Positions 33,270 to 41,690 are shown, numbered from the stretch's first letter. The stretch: DNA of 64,000 bases from Bacillota bacterium (GCA_023396225.1 JAEWWT010000023.1:48245-112244), one strand, 5' to 3'. Notes: a model not told the origin generated them from the sequence alone. Translations and numbers: made by a program.

Positions 33270-33401
33270 TATTACTTGAAAAACTGTGTATATTATTAAG
33301 CAGTTTAAAGAATAAATAATTCAAGCTATTAGTTTTTTGTTTATCAGACATTGTATATATTTTGCTGACGCAAAGCTGCCTAAAACATCATGAAAGGAGA
33401 A

Positions 33402-33431
33402 ATGCTTTCTTTCAGAAAGCATAAAAATTAA
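33402..33431 (+). CDS. Mini-ORF / hairpin leader before the OPT gene (9 codons)
   Basis: ATG 33402 follows AAAGGAGAA and reads MLSFRKHKN, with its TAA sharing a base with the OPT start (TAATG at 33429-33433). The same bases form a perfect hairpin, ATGCTTTCT (33402-33410) / AGAAAGCAT (33414-33422), between the ribosome site and the OPT ATG. Either the hairpin shortens the effective spacing or the mini-ORF couples translation. Confidence 0.5.
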   Translation: MLSFRKHKN

Positions 33432-35350
33432 TGAGTAATCAAAAATTCAAGCCGTTTGTCCCAGCTGAAAAAGTAATGCCCGAGTTTACGGTTGTTTCAA
33501 TTGTAGTTGGATGTCTGCTATCAGTTTTATTTGGCGGAGCAAATGCTTATCTCGGACTTAAAGTTGGAATGACAGTATCCGCATCAATTCCTGCCGCAGT
33601 TATTTCAATGGGAATTATCCGAATTATTTTAAAACGTAATTCCATATTGGAAAACAATATGGTTCAGACAATAGGATCTGCCGGCGAATCCGTTGCCGCA
33701 GGTGCAATTTTTACAATTCCGGCACTTTTCATGTGGGCGTCAGAGGGCGTTTCAAGTGCGCCTTCATTAATTGAAATTGGTCTTATTGCTCTTTGCGGCG
33801 GTATTCTTGGTGTAGTATTTATGGTACCTCTCCGTAAAGCTCTCATTGTTGAGGAACATGGAAATCTTCCTTATCCGGAAGGCTCTGCTTGTGCAGACGT
33901 ACTTATTGCCGGAGAAGAGGGAGGTACAAGCGCGAAGATCGTTTTTTCAGGACTTGGAATTGCGGCTTTGTATAAGTTCATAGCTGACGGAGTGAAGCTT
34001 TTCCCTAGTGAAGTTGAATATTCAGTTCCGTCATATAGGGGTAGTGCAATTGGTATTGATGTTCTCCCTGCATTGTCAGGAGTAGGATTTATATGCGGTG
34101 CTAAAATTTCATCTTACCTTTTTGCAGGCGGAGTTCTTGGCTGGTTTGTTCTAATGCCACTGATTGCGTTGTTTGGAAGTGACCTTGTAATTTATCCTGC
34201 AACAATTTCTATCGGAGAGCTTGTTGCTGAAAAAGGTGCTTGGGGACTTTGGTCGAACTATATCAGATATGTCGGCGCAGGAGCTGTTGCCGCAGGCGGT
34301 ATTTTAAGCCTGATTAAATCTCTTCCTACAATAATCCGTACTTTCAGAGACGCAATAAAAGGCCTTCGAAAAGGTTCTAATATTGACAAAAGCATACGTA
34401 CAAACAGCGACCTCAGTATAAAGATAATTCTTTCAATTATTGCGGTTGTTGCACTTATTATGTGGCTTGTTCCTGTAATTCCTGTTAATCTGATCGGAGC
34501 ATTAATTATTATTCTTTTCGGATTCTTTTTCTCAACTGTTTCTGCAAGAATGGTTGGACTTATCGGTTCATCAAACAACCCTGTTTCGGGAATGACAATT
34601 GCAACAATGCTTATTGCAACGCTCATCCTCAAGGCAACAGGAAATACAGGGGCAGCGGGGATGATTGGTGCTATCACAATTGGTTCAATTATCTGTATCA
34701 TTGCGGCTATATCAGGTGATACATCACAGGACCTTAAAACAGGTTATCTTCTTGGAGCAACTCCTAAAAAGCAGCAGATAGGTGAAATTATCGGAGCAGT
34801 TGTTGCGGCAGTGTCAATCGGCGGAATTATGTACCTTATGAATGCTGCATGGGGCTTTGGTTCAGCAGAAATTCCTGCGCCTCAGGCAACGCTTATGAAG
34901 ATGGTTGTTGAAGGTGTTATGGATGGAAATCTTCCATGGAATCTTGTTTTAGTAGGAGTATTCATAGCACTTGTTGTTGAAGTGCTTGGTATACCTGTAC
35001 TTCCGTTTGCAATTGGTCTTTATCTGCCTATACACCTTTCAACACCGATCATTTTGGGTGGACTTGTACGGTATATTATTCAGAAGAAGAAAATGCTGTC
35101 TGAAGATAACAAGAAAAAGGCAGTTGAAACTGGGATTTTGTATGCATCAGGACTTATTGCTGGCGAAGGGCTTGTCGGAATATTACTTGCAGTGCTTGCG
35201 GTTATCACTATTAAGGGGACAACAGTTGCTGAGTATGTAAACATTTCTTCAAAGGTTTCACTTGGCAACATCGGCGGGCTGGTATTTTTCGCATTAATTC
35301 TTGCTTCAATACTTTTCTACTCCCTTAAATATAATAAGAAAAAAGACTAA
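33431..35350 (+). CDS. OPT family oligopeptide transporter
   Basis: Proton-coupled importer of the OPT superfamily with about 15 membrane segments in 639 residues. Family landmarks include the N-terminal VGCLLSVLFGGANAYLGLKVG with the conserved NAY, and the Gly/Ala-rich helices in the middle and C-terminal part. Substrates may be small peptides or metal-peptide chelates and cannot be told here. It is monocistronic, with its own promoter and strong terminator. Its translation start is preceded by the SD-hairpin leader. Confidence 0.93.
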   Translation: MSNQKFKPFVPAEKVMPEFTVVSIVVGCLLSVLFGGANAYLGLKVGMTVSASIPAAVISMGIIRIILKRNSILENNMVQTIGSAGESVAAGAIFTIPALFMWASEGVSSAPSLIEIGLIALCGGILGVVFMVPLRKALIVEEHGNLPYPEGSACADVLIAGEEGGTSAKIVFSGLGIAALYKFIADGVKLFPSEVEYSVPSYRGSAIGIDVLPALSGVGFICGAKISSYLFAGGVLGWFVLMPLIALFGSDLVIYPATISIGELVAEKGAWGLWSNYIRYVGAGAVAAGGILSLIKSLPTIIRTFRDAIKGLRKGSNIDKSIRTNSDLSIKIILSIIAVVALIMWLVPVIPVNLIGALIIILFGFFFSTVSARMVGLIGSSNNPVSGMTIATMLIATLILKATGNTGAAGMIGAITIGSIICIIAAISGDTSQDLKTGYLLGATPKKQQIGEIIGAVVAAVSIGGIMYLMNAAWGFGSAEIPAPQATLMKMVVEGVMDGNLPWNLVLVGVFIALVVEVLGIPVLPFAIGLYLPIHLSTPIILGGLVRYIIQKKKMLSEDNKKKAVETGILYASGLIAGEGLVGILLAVLAVITIKGTTVAEYVNISSKVSLGNIGGLVFFALILASILFYSLKYNKKKD

Positions 35351-35353
35351 TGA

Positions 35354-35396
35354 AAAACAGACACATCATACCACACAGGAATGATGTGTCTGTTTT
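35354..35396 (+). terminator. Terminator of the OPT gene
   Basis: AAAACAGACACATCAT (35354-35369) / ATGATGTGTCTGTTTT (35381-35396), 16 bp perfect. Confidence 0.92.
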
Positions 35397-35443
35397 ATAC
35401 TAATAATAAGACAAGGCTTAGAAAGAAATCAAAGAGGGGAGGC

Positions 35444-35470
35444 ATGCTTCCTACAGAAGCATGGTTATAA
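35444..35470 (+). CDS. Mini-ORF / hairpin leader before the PqqD-like gene (8 codons)
   Basis: ATG 35444 follows GAGGGGAGG and reads MLPTEAWL, ending with TAA two bases before ATG 35473. ATGCTTC (35444-35450) pairs with GAAGCAT (35456-35462). The layout matches the OPT leader. Confidence 0.45.
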   Translation: MLPTEAWL

Positions 35471-35472
35471 AA

Positions 35473-35829
35473 ATGAGAAAAAGCGAGAATTTTCTTGACT
35501 ATATACCTGTATACAGCGGCTCTTGTTCATCTCATACTGATGAAAGCGGAAACATAGTCATTGATATGCCTCATAAGGGCATTTACAATAGAATCGCGCA
35601 GAAAGTTTTTAAAAAGCCTGCCGTATCACATATATCGCTTGATAAATTTGGCGGATTTATATACAATTCTATTGACGGAAAACGCAGTATATTTGATATA
35701 AGTTCTCTTGTCAATATTGAATTTGGGGAGGAAGCTGAACCTCTTATTGAAAGACTGGTCAAGTATATGACAATGCTAAAAAACAGCGGCATTATTAATC
35801 TCAAAAAGAGACCAAAGCCATATAAATAA
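35473..35829 (+). CDS. PqqD family protein
   Basis: A small peptide-chaperone-like protein (118 residues) with the PqqD winged-helix pattern: a beta-rich N-terminus, SLDKFGGFIYNSIDGKRSIFDIS (family DxxGxxIWxxIDGxxTVxEI), then LIERLVKYMTMLKNSGIINL. PqqD proteins normally present peptides to radical-SAM enzymes, but none is encoded here. Start: ATG 35473 is preferred over in-frame ATG 35461, which lies within the leader hairpin. It follows the OPT terminator and precedes a small membrane protein. Confidence 0.85.
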   Translation: MRKSENFLDYIPVYSGSCSSHTDESGNIVIDMPHKGIYNRIAQKVFKKPAVSHISLDKFGGFIYNSIDGKRSIFDISSLVNIEFGEEAEPLIERLVKYMTMLKNSGIINLKKRPKPYK

Positions 35830-35871
35830 GTTATAAACCTGATAAGTATTTTTACAATAGGGGGAATTTCA

Positions 35872-36228
35872 ATGCAATTATGGATGACCATTATAGGAAT
35901 TCTGCTTTTTGCAGCTGCAACAGCAGTGCTGTATGTGTGGGGAATGAAAAAGTCGCTTGATCAGCGACAGAAGCTTGCTGATATTTTGTACAATAAATGT
36001 GCAAATAAGGTACTTGCAGCATTCAAAGAGAATGATAGTCTTTCTTGCGGTGATATTGAGAAAATTATCACTACGGTAAAGGCATCTGAGTTTTACAGCA
36101 GGCAAAAGGCTGTAATTGAAAACCCTAAAGCATATTTAAAAATGCTTATTGAAAAAATGCATAAAGATAATCTCATTTCAAAAGATGTTAATGGCAGTTC
36201 AGTAAAATATATTCCTGTCAGGAAATAA
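35872..36228 (+). CDS. Small membrane-anchored protein, unknown function
   Basis: The 118 residues have one N-terminal membrane helix (about 5-24) and a helical, lysine-rich soluble part that looks like a small winged-helix or helical bundle (SLSCGDIEKIITTVKASEFY...AYLKMLIEKMHKDNLIS). ATG follows AGGGGGAA by 7 nt. It lies 42 bp downstream of the PqqD-like gene. No family is recognised. Confidence 0.75.
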   Translation: MQLWMTIIGILLFAAATAVLYVWGMKKSLDQRQKLADILYNKCANKVLAAFKENDSLSCGDIEKIITTVKASEFYSRQKAVIENPKAYLKMLIEKMHKDNLISKDVNGSSVKYIPVRK

Positions 36229-36280
36229 GAATGCTCATTTCAAAATACCTCTTTTCACAAGTCGGAGAACTGAACATATA

Positions 36281-36306
36281 AGGCAGAGGGACAAAAGCCC
36301 TCTGCA
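36281..36306 (+). terminator. Hairpin before the lipoprotein gene
   Basis: GCAGAGGG / CCCTCTGC form an 8-bp stem at about 36282-36306. There is no T run, so it may be a processing or attenuation structure rather than a terminator. Confidence 0.45.
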
Positions 36307-36348
36307 GATTGCTTAGTTAAAACTGATTGTGAAACGGAGGATTTTATT

Positions 36349-37053
36349 TTGAAAAAGTTTTTTTGCGGTGTACTGGTTGCTTTGCTTATGTTTAGTCTGT
36401 GTGCGTGTAACCTTTTGAATAAGGTTACAAAGACAAAGGTGCCGGATATGAATGTGCTGTTTGAAAGTGATGCTGATATTACAGCAGGGGATATGAAAAT
36501 AGTAACACATATCAAGAGATTTGGCAACGGATATTGGGAAATGGTTGTTTCAGAACCTAAGACGCTTGCAGGCATGAAGATTACCTACAGTGATGATAAG
36601 GTAGATGTATCTCTTGGAGAATTGTCATTTACTCTTGAAAAAGAAAATATCAATGATGAAGCTCTTTTCAAACTGCTGTTTGATGCATTTGACCATGCGG
36701 CTGTTCAGGAGGAAATGAACCTTACCGAATTGGAAGACGGACTTATGCTTGCAAGTCAGAATGACGATGGAGCTTATAGTCTTACATTTGACAAGGATAC
36801 TGGAATTATTAAGAAAATTGAAATTCCAACATATAAAATTACTGCTGAACTCAGCAATTTTAAGCTGTTGACTGAAACTCCTGCTGAAACAACTGTTGCA
36901 CCATACACAAGTGAAACTGGTTCAGAAAGCACACTGAATGCCATGGAAATCATGGATCTTCCTGCACAGGAAGTAATTGCAGAGCAGGAAACTATTGCAG
37001 AGAAAGAGGAACAGCAGCAGAATACAGAATTTAAAATGTGGGAAACAGAATAA
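36349..37053 (+). CDS. Predicted lipoprotein, unknown function
   Basis: A 234-residue protein with a lipoprotein signal (LCAC lipobox, Cys at about 20) and a beta-rich body (about 40-165), of the kind seen in LolA-like or outer-surface lipid-binding folds, though not clearly assignable. The C-terminal 60 residues are a Glu/Thr/Gln-rich low-complexity tail. The start is TTG 36349, 8 nt after CGGAGG; no ATG precedes the signal peptide. A structured non-coding element and a terminator follow. Confidence 0.8.
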   Translation: MKKFFCGVLVALLMFSLCACNLLNKVTKTKVPDMNVLFESDADITAGDMKIVTHIKRFGNGYWEMVVSEPKTLAGMKITYSDDKVDVSLGELSFTLEKENINDEALFKLLFDAFDHAAVQEEMNLTELEDGLMLASQNDDGAYSLTFDKDTGIIKKIEIPTYKITAELSNFKLLTETPAETTVAPYTSETGSESTLNAMEIMDLPAQEVIAEQETIAEKEEQQQNTEFKMWETE

Positions 37054-37059
37054 GTTAGT

Positions 37060-37167
37060 GAAATACTGCGCAAAGCCACAGGCTACATTTCGTCGATTTG
37101 AGAAATAGCGAAAATACGTTACTGAGCCTGGTTTGAAAATCGACAGAAACGTATTGTGCGGTATTTC
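37060..37167 (+). ncRNA. Structured element downstream of the lipoprotein gene
   Basis: Outer arms GAAATACTGCGCAA (37060-37073) and TTGTGCGGTATTTC (37154-37167) pair over 14 bp, with two G-U wobbles. Inside are three more complementary pairs in order a-b-c-a'-b'-c': CAGGCT/AGCCTG, GTCGATTT/AAATCGAC and AATACGTT/AACGTATT. They cannot all form at once without a pseudoknot. It may be a structured RNA or a small inverted-repeat element. Confidence 0.5.
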
Positions 37168-37177
37168 CTTAGTATAT

Positions 37178-37216
37178 AAAAAACTGATACCGTAATTCAG
37201 CGGTATCAGTTTTTTT
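37178..37216 (+). terminator. Bidirectional terminator
   Basis: AAAAACTGATACCG (37179-37192) / CGGTATCAGTTTTT (37201-37214), between the convergent lipoprotein gene and the membrane-protein pair. Confidence 0.9.
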
Positions 37217-37232
37217 ATTGTCTATAAAGGTT

Positions 37233-37844
37233 TTATATGGAAGATGTAGCTATTATTGCGTAAATTATCCACATTATGATTGACAGCACTATTCCTAAAA
37301 CAGAGAATACCATTCCCACATTTGCCATTGAGTGCTTTGTTGAATGTGTTGCCTTTTTTGAATAAACGAATCCGAATCCTGAAAGAAGAAGTCCTATTAG
37401 AGGAAGCAGAAATGCAGCAACAGTACCGAATATACCAAGCAATAACCCAGGAAGAGCCTTTTTGCTTGTGTCAAAAGTATATACAGTAACAGGCATATTG
37501 TAGCCGCCGTTTGGATTGACTTGAGGCAGTGGCTGGCAAAGCAGATTGATTATTTCATTAAGCTCGTCCTTGTAAGCTTTCTTAATAGCAAATCCATATG
37601 TACCTTCAAGATTCATTTCTCCGCCAAATCCGGAGTTAAGCCATGCTTCAATATGTAAAACCCCGTTAAAATAGCTGTACTTTAAAAATCTTGGTGCAGT
37701 AAGGAAGCCGGATCCGTCCTGTAATATCTGTTCTCCTTTCTTTGTTTTTGGCTTGAATCCACATTTTGTGATGTAGTCGTTCATAATATAATGAACAAAG
37801 TCATCCGGTTTGTTAAGTACAATTTCATTTACGTATCTTGCCAT
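37233..37844 (-). CDS. Membrane protein, paralogue A, unknown function
   Basis: A 203-residue protein with a soluble N-terminal half starting MARYVNEIVLNKPDDFVHYIM and two to three C-terminal membrane segments (about 130-160 and 175-200). Its N-terminal half shares LNKPDDFV, the RFLKYSYFNGVLHIEAWLN block and the KAYKDEL block with the gene upstream, so the two arose by tandem duplication. ATG follows AGGAG. No function can be assigned. The N-terminal part may be a ligand-binding or PH-like domain. Confidence 0.8.
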   Translation of the reverse strand: MARYVNEIVLNKPDDFVHYIMNDYITKCGFKPKTKKGEQILQDGSGFLTAPRFLKYSYFNGVLHIEAWLNSGFGGEMNLEGTYGFAIKKAYKDELNEIINLLCQPLPQVNPNGGYNMPVTVYTFDTSKKALPGLLLGIFGTVAAFLLPLIGLLLSGFGFVYSKKATHSTKHSMANVGMVFSVLGIVLSIIMWIIYAIIATSSI

Positions 37845-37874
37845 ATAAAATTCTCCTGTTTAATAAAAATATTT

Positions 37875-38510
37875 TTACCATATATTCAAGAAAGGAATAG
37901 TCCCTTCCGGAAGGTTAAACCATGTCAGATATAAACCAAATAAAATAACCGACATAAAAATACCGATTGTTGAGATAATCATTCCAATGTTTGCAACGAC
38001 TTTATTAGGAGCTGCTGATCCATTTTTTGAACAGATCAGCCCCAAAGCATTGATGAATATACCCAACAAAGGCACATATATACCCATGATAATACCAATC
38101 AAACCCAACACAACAGATAAAATGCTCATCAGCATTGGGCCCACCTTTTTTTTACTATCAGGAATATCAAAGCTTTCATCAGGCTCACGCTGAGCTTTGG
38201 TGTTTTTCAATACATCCGAAAGGCGATCAAGTTCTTGCTTATAAGCTTTGCATAGTCCTGAAAATGACTTGCCATCCAAATTAAACTCTTTTGCTCCGTT
38301 TTTTAGCCATGCTTCAATATGTAGTATACCATTCTGATATTCATATCTTAGAAATTTTAATACAAAAGGATTTGCCGTTTTTGTTCTCCATACTTTTTCT
38401 TCTCCACGGGATATTATCTCATATTTTTTTGTCCTGATATGCTCATTGATCAGCTTATAGACAAAATCATCAGGTTTGTTAAGAGTAATATCATTTATAT
38501 ATCTTGACAC
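37875..38510 (-). CDS. Membrane protein, paralogue B, unknown function
   Basis: A 211-residue paralogue of the downstream gene: MSRYINDITLNKPDDFVYKL, LKFLRYEYQNGILHIEAWLK and KAYKQEL align with it, and the C-terminal half has two to three membrane helices. The start is GTG 38510, after AGAGGAA. The 30-bp spacing to paralogue A suggests one transcript. Function is unknown. Confidence 0.8.
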   Translation of the reverse strand: MSRYINDITLNKPDDFVYKLINEHIRTKKYEIISRGEEKVWRTKTANPFVLKFLRYEYQNGILHIEAWLKNGAKEFNLDGKSFSGLCKAYKQELDRLSDVLKNTKAQREPDESFDIPDSKKKVGPMLMSILSVVLGLIGIIMGIYVPLLGIFINALGLICSKNGSAAPNKVVANIGMIISTIGIFMSVILFGLYLTWFNLPEGTIPFLNIW

Positions 38511-38594
38511 AGCATCACTTCCTCTTAAAATTTAATTATATTAAATAAATCTTGATATGTAAATAAGCTTAAATAAATTTGTATACTATAATAA

Positions 38595-38628
38595 AATTGT
38601 GCAGAAGAAACAATCATTCTGCACAATT
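38595..38628 (-). terminator. Terminator of recA-recX
   Basis: AATTGTGCAGAA (38595-38606) / TTCTGCACAATT (38617-38628), 12 bp perfect. The minus strand continues TTTATTAT. Confidence 0.85.
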
Positions 38629-38631
38629 ATT

Positions 38632-39255
38632 TTACTCTTGGAAATCTTCATCCTCATAATCATACGTCTCTAGAACATTTTTGATTTCACTGAATGAGTA
38701 GCCTTGTCTTACTAAGGCAGACTTGACTTTTCTTATGCCTTTTTCATCAGTAAGATATCGGGCATATTTTTTATCTACAAGCTCTTTCAGCAGGTCAGAT
38801 GAGCAATCTTCATACTTTTCAATTGCATCTTCAATCAACTCATCTGATAAGCCCTTCATCCGCATTTCCTGACGGACTTTATATTTTCCTGCTTTTTTCA
38901 CTTCAAAGAGCTGACGGGCAAGTCTTTCTGCATAACGTATGTCATCAATGATTTTCTTTGACGCAAGGGAATTGCAGACATCAAGGCAAATACTTTCATC
39001 ATAATTCCGTTCAAGCTTTTTGTAAAGCTCTGTGAAGCTGTGATCACGGACAGAAAGAAGGTATAAAGCACGTTCCCTCGCTCTCCGCTTATCGTTAGCG
39101 TAAACAATTTCATCAACAGCATTTTGCGGGAGACTCATTCCTTGCTTAAGATTATATTCAGACATGACCTCTGCATTAATGTAAATTCTGCTTTCATCAT
39201 CAAATATGACGCACCATGTACTGCCCTTGAATTTTTCTATAGTTTCAATTTTCAT
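38632..39255 (-). CDS. recX: Recombination regulator RecX
   Basis: Binds RecA and modulates its filaments. The 207 residues have the RecX three-helix repeats: ARERALYLLSVRDHSFTELYKKL, then DDIRYAERLARQL...KYKVRQEMRMKGLSDELIEDAI, and a last repeat KGIRKVKSALVRQGYSFSEIKNVL. It starts 15 bp after the recA stop in the same transcript. An N-terminal domain of about 60 residues before the repeats is usual in Firmicutes RecX. Confidence 0.93.
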   Translation of the reverse strand: MKIETIEKFKGSTWCVIFDDESRIYINAEVMSEYNLKQGMSLPQNAVDEIVYANDKRRARERALYLLSVRDHSFTELYKKLERNYDESICLDVCNSLASKKIIDDIRYAERLARQLFEVKKAGKYKVRQEMRMKGLSDELIEDAIEKYEDCSSDLLKELVDKKYARYLTDEKGIRKVKSALVRQGYSFSEIKNVLETYDYEDEDFQE

Positions 39256-39270
39256 TTATGTGATGGCCTT

Positions 39271-40476
39271 TTACTTTACAGGTGTAAACTCTTCAAAATC
39301 ATCATCAGCATCAATAATTACATCTGCCTTTGACGGAATGATTTTATCATCGCTGTCGCTGACGTCATTATCACTTGAAGCGGCATCAGCGGCAGCCTTT
39401 ACAGCAGCTGTCTTTTTTGTCTTCTTTGAAGAAACGGTAATACTATCAGCATTCTGCTTAATTTTTTCTTCAACTTCCTTCATTATTTCAGGATTGTTCT
39501 TGAGATATTCCTTGGAGTTGTCACGACCCTGACCAATCTTTATGTCATTATAGGAGAACCACGAACCTCCCTTTTGAATAATGTTAAGATCAACAGCAAG
39601 GTCAAGGACTTCACCAGTTCTTGAAATACCCTCACCGAACATAATATCAAATTCACACTCCTTAAAAGGAGGGGAAACCTTATTTTTTACAACCTTACAC
39701 TTGGTTCTGTTGCCAATAACTTCAGAGCCGTTTTTAAGGGCTTCCACTCTACGAACTTCAATTCTTACAGAGCTGTAGAATTTAAGTGCACGTCCGCCAG
39801 GTGTAGTCTCAGGATTTCCGTACATTACGCCAATCTTTTCACGAACCTGATTTATGAAAATAGCAACACAGTTGGATTTTGAAATAACTGAGGTAAGCTT
39901 TCTCATAGCCTGCGACATTAGTCTTGCAAGAAGACCGACGTGAGTATCTCCCATATCACCCTCAATTTCAGACTTTGTAACCATAGCTGCAACTGAGTCA
40001 AGAACTATACATTCAATTGCTCCAGAACGCACAAGCGCCTCAGCAATTTCAAGAGCCTGTTCGCCGCTGTCAGGCTGTGAAACAAGGAGGTTATCAATAT
40101 CAACGCCAAGAGCCTTTGCATAAATAGGGTCAAGAGCATGTTCAACGTCGATAAAAGCAGCTTCACCGCCGAGTTTCTGAGCCTCGGCAACAATCTGAAG
40201 TGCAACAGTGGTTTTTCCTGAACTTTCAGGACCATATATTTCAGTAATTCTTCCTCTTGGAACACCGCCTATACCGAGAGCTAGGTCAAGAGTCATTGAG
40301 CCTGTGGGAATATATTCAACATTATAATCCTTTGCCTGTCCCAGACGCATTACAGCGCCGGCTCCGTAAGTCTTTTCAATGTTGGCAATAGCAGACTCAA
40401 GTGCCTTTTTCTTTTCCTCGGAGGTAACTTTTTTATAATTTAATATTTCTTTCTTTTTGGATTCAACCTTTGCCAT
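39271..40476 (-). CDS. recA: Recombinase RecA
   Basis: DNA strand exchange and SOS co-protease. The 401 residues contain Walker A GPESSGKT (82-89), the conserved SQPDSGEQALEI and FINQVREKIGVMYGNPETTPGG (loops L1/L2). The acidic C-terminal tail is long, with a Lys/Ala/Asp-rich extension of about 60 residues. ATG 40476 is used, following GGAATGGAG; the frame opens further upstream but there is no family homology there. A LexA-like site overlaps the promoter. Confidence 0.98.
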   Translation of the reverse strand: MAKVESKKKEILNYKKVTSEEKKKALESAIANIEKTYGAGAVMRLGQAKDYNVEYIPTGSMTLDLALGIGGVPRGRITEIYGPESSGKTTVALQIVAEAQKLGGEAAFIDVEHALDPIYAKALGVDIDNLLVSQPDSGEQALEIAEALVRSGAIECIVLDSVAAMVTKSEIEGDMGDTHVGLLARLMSQAMRKLTSVISKSNCVAIFINQVREKIGVMYGNPETTPGGRALKFYSSVRIEVRRVEALKNGSEVIGNRTKCKVVKNKVSPPFKECEFDIMFGEGISRTGEVLDLAVDLNIIQKGGSWFSYNDIKIGQGRDNSKEYLKNNPEIMKEVEEKIKQNADSITVSSKKTKKTAAVKAAADAASSDNDVSDSDDKIIPSKADVIIDADDDFEEFTPVK

Positions 40477-40563
40477 AGTGACAACTCCATTCCCGCAGAA
40501 CAACAATAATATCCTTGAACCTCTGCGATGATACAAGGAGGAATATATTTATATACACATAAA

Positions 40564-40611
40564 GAACAAAAGTGCTTTATATATTTTATCATTATATTCA
40601 AATTCTGTCAA
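40564..40611 (-). promoter_or_regulatory. recA promoter with LexA-like operator
   Basis: Minus strand TTGACA (40611-40606), 17-bp spacer, TAAAAT (40588-40583). Just downstream, 40564-40575 reads GAACAAAAGTGC on the plus strand, one mismatch from the Gram-positive LexA core GAAC-N4-GTTC. SOS control is inferred. Confidence 0.65.
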
Positions 40612-40653
40612 GAGCAGACATGTAAATTATACTAACTGACATATCAATAATTA

Positions 40654-40682
40654 TTGTCTTTTTTTGTGAAACATGATATAAT
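40654..40682 (+). promoter_or_regulatory. Promoter of the substrate-binding lipoprotein gene
   Basis: TTGTCT (40654-40659), 17-bp spacer, TATAAT (40677-40682), divergent from the recA promoter. Confidence 0.75.
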
Positions 40683-40724
40683 ACTTTTGTATGATTATTT
40701 AGAATTGTTATGAGGTAATTATAA

Positions 40725-41690
40725 GTGAAAAATAAATTTAAATATATTTCTTTGATATTTTCAGTATTGATTTCAGCTTGCCTGTTCACATCCTGCACTG
40801 AAGTCAATGGTTCTGATTCATGGGAAACTGAACTGACACGCCCACCTGTAACAGATTACCCTGCTATAGTTGGTTCACTTACATTTAATGAATCGCCAAA
40901 GCAGGTTGCCTGTCTTTCACCAGCCATGACAGAAATAATATGTGAGCTTGGATTTTCAGACAGAATTACAGGAATAAGTATATACTGCGATTATCCGCTT
41001 GAAATCAGCGGTATGCCTGCAATAGGTTCATCTGCAAACCCTGATATCAGTAAAATTGTAAGTTCTGCACCTAATCTGCTTATCTCGCAAAGCCCTATTG
41101 CAAAAAAGGATATCACTTCCATTGAGGCCGCAGGGACAAGGGTTCTTATCATGCAGTCCCCGAATTCCGTAAAAGAACTTTATCAAATGTACTATGACAT
41201 GGCTTTGGTTTTCTGCGGAAACATAACTGCGGAAGAAAAGGCTTCTCAAGCTTACAGCGGCCTTGAAACCGCACTTGCAGGGGCAGGCGGCACTTTTGAA
41301 AGCTTTGCTTACATAATGACACCTGACGGAGCAACTGCAACAGGGGACACCTTTGCAGGTGATTTCCTTTCATATTTTGGTGAGAATGCTGCAGAAAGTG
41401 GAAAAGAATTTGTTTTCCCTGTTGAAGAGCTTGCTGAAAAGAATCCTCAATATATCATCATAAATTCAGTAATGGAGGTTTCGGATCTTCCTGAAGCTTA
41501 TCAGGAGCTTGATGCTGTAAAAGAGGGCAGAGTAATATATGTCGACAATACTTTGCTTGAAAGACCGACTTCAAGGCTTGAAAGTATAGTTGATGATATA
41601 AAAAATCAGGTTAGCAAAAACGGTAGTACAGCTGACAATAATAGCAATAGCGAAGATAATCAGCAGGAAGAAACTGATTCTCAGGAATAG
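40725..41690 (+). CDS. ABC transporter substrate-binding lipoprotein (BtuF/FhuD-like)
   Basis: A 321-residue lipoprotein (lipobox FTSC) of the helical-backbone binding-protein family that delivers cobalamin, haem or siderophores to ABC importers. Landmarks are QVACLSPAMTEIICELGFSDRITGIS (family RIVSLxPSxTEIlxaLG), DISKIVSSAPNLLIS, and NPQYIIIN...GRVIYVD. The C-terminal 30 residues are Asn/Ser/Glu-rich. The start is GTG 40725 after TGAGGT. No permease or ATPase gene is adjacent, so it must work with components coded elsewhere. The ligand cannot be told. Confidence 0.87.
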   Translation: MKNKFKYISLIFSVLISACLFTSCTEVNGSDSWETELTRPPVTDYPAIVGSLTFNESPKQVACLSPAMTEIICELGFSDRITGISIYCDYPLEISGMPAIGSSANPDISKIVSSAPNLLISQSPIAKKDITSIEAAGTRVLIMQSPNSVKELYQMYYDMALVFCGNITAEEKASQAYSGLETALAGAGGTFESFAYIMTPDGATATGDTFAGDFLSYFGENAAESGKEFVFPVEELAEKNPQYIIINSVMEVSDLPEAYQELDAVKEGRVIYVDNTLLERPTSRLESIVDDIKNQVSKNGSTADNNSNSEDNQQEETDSQE

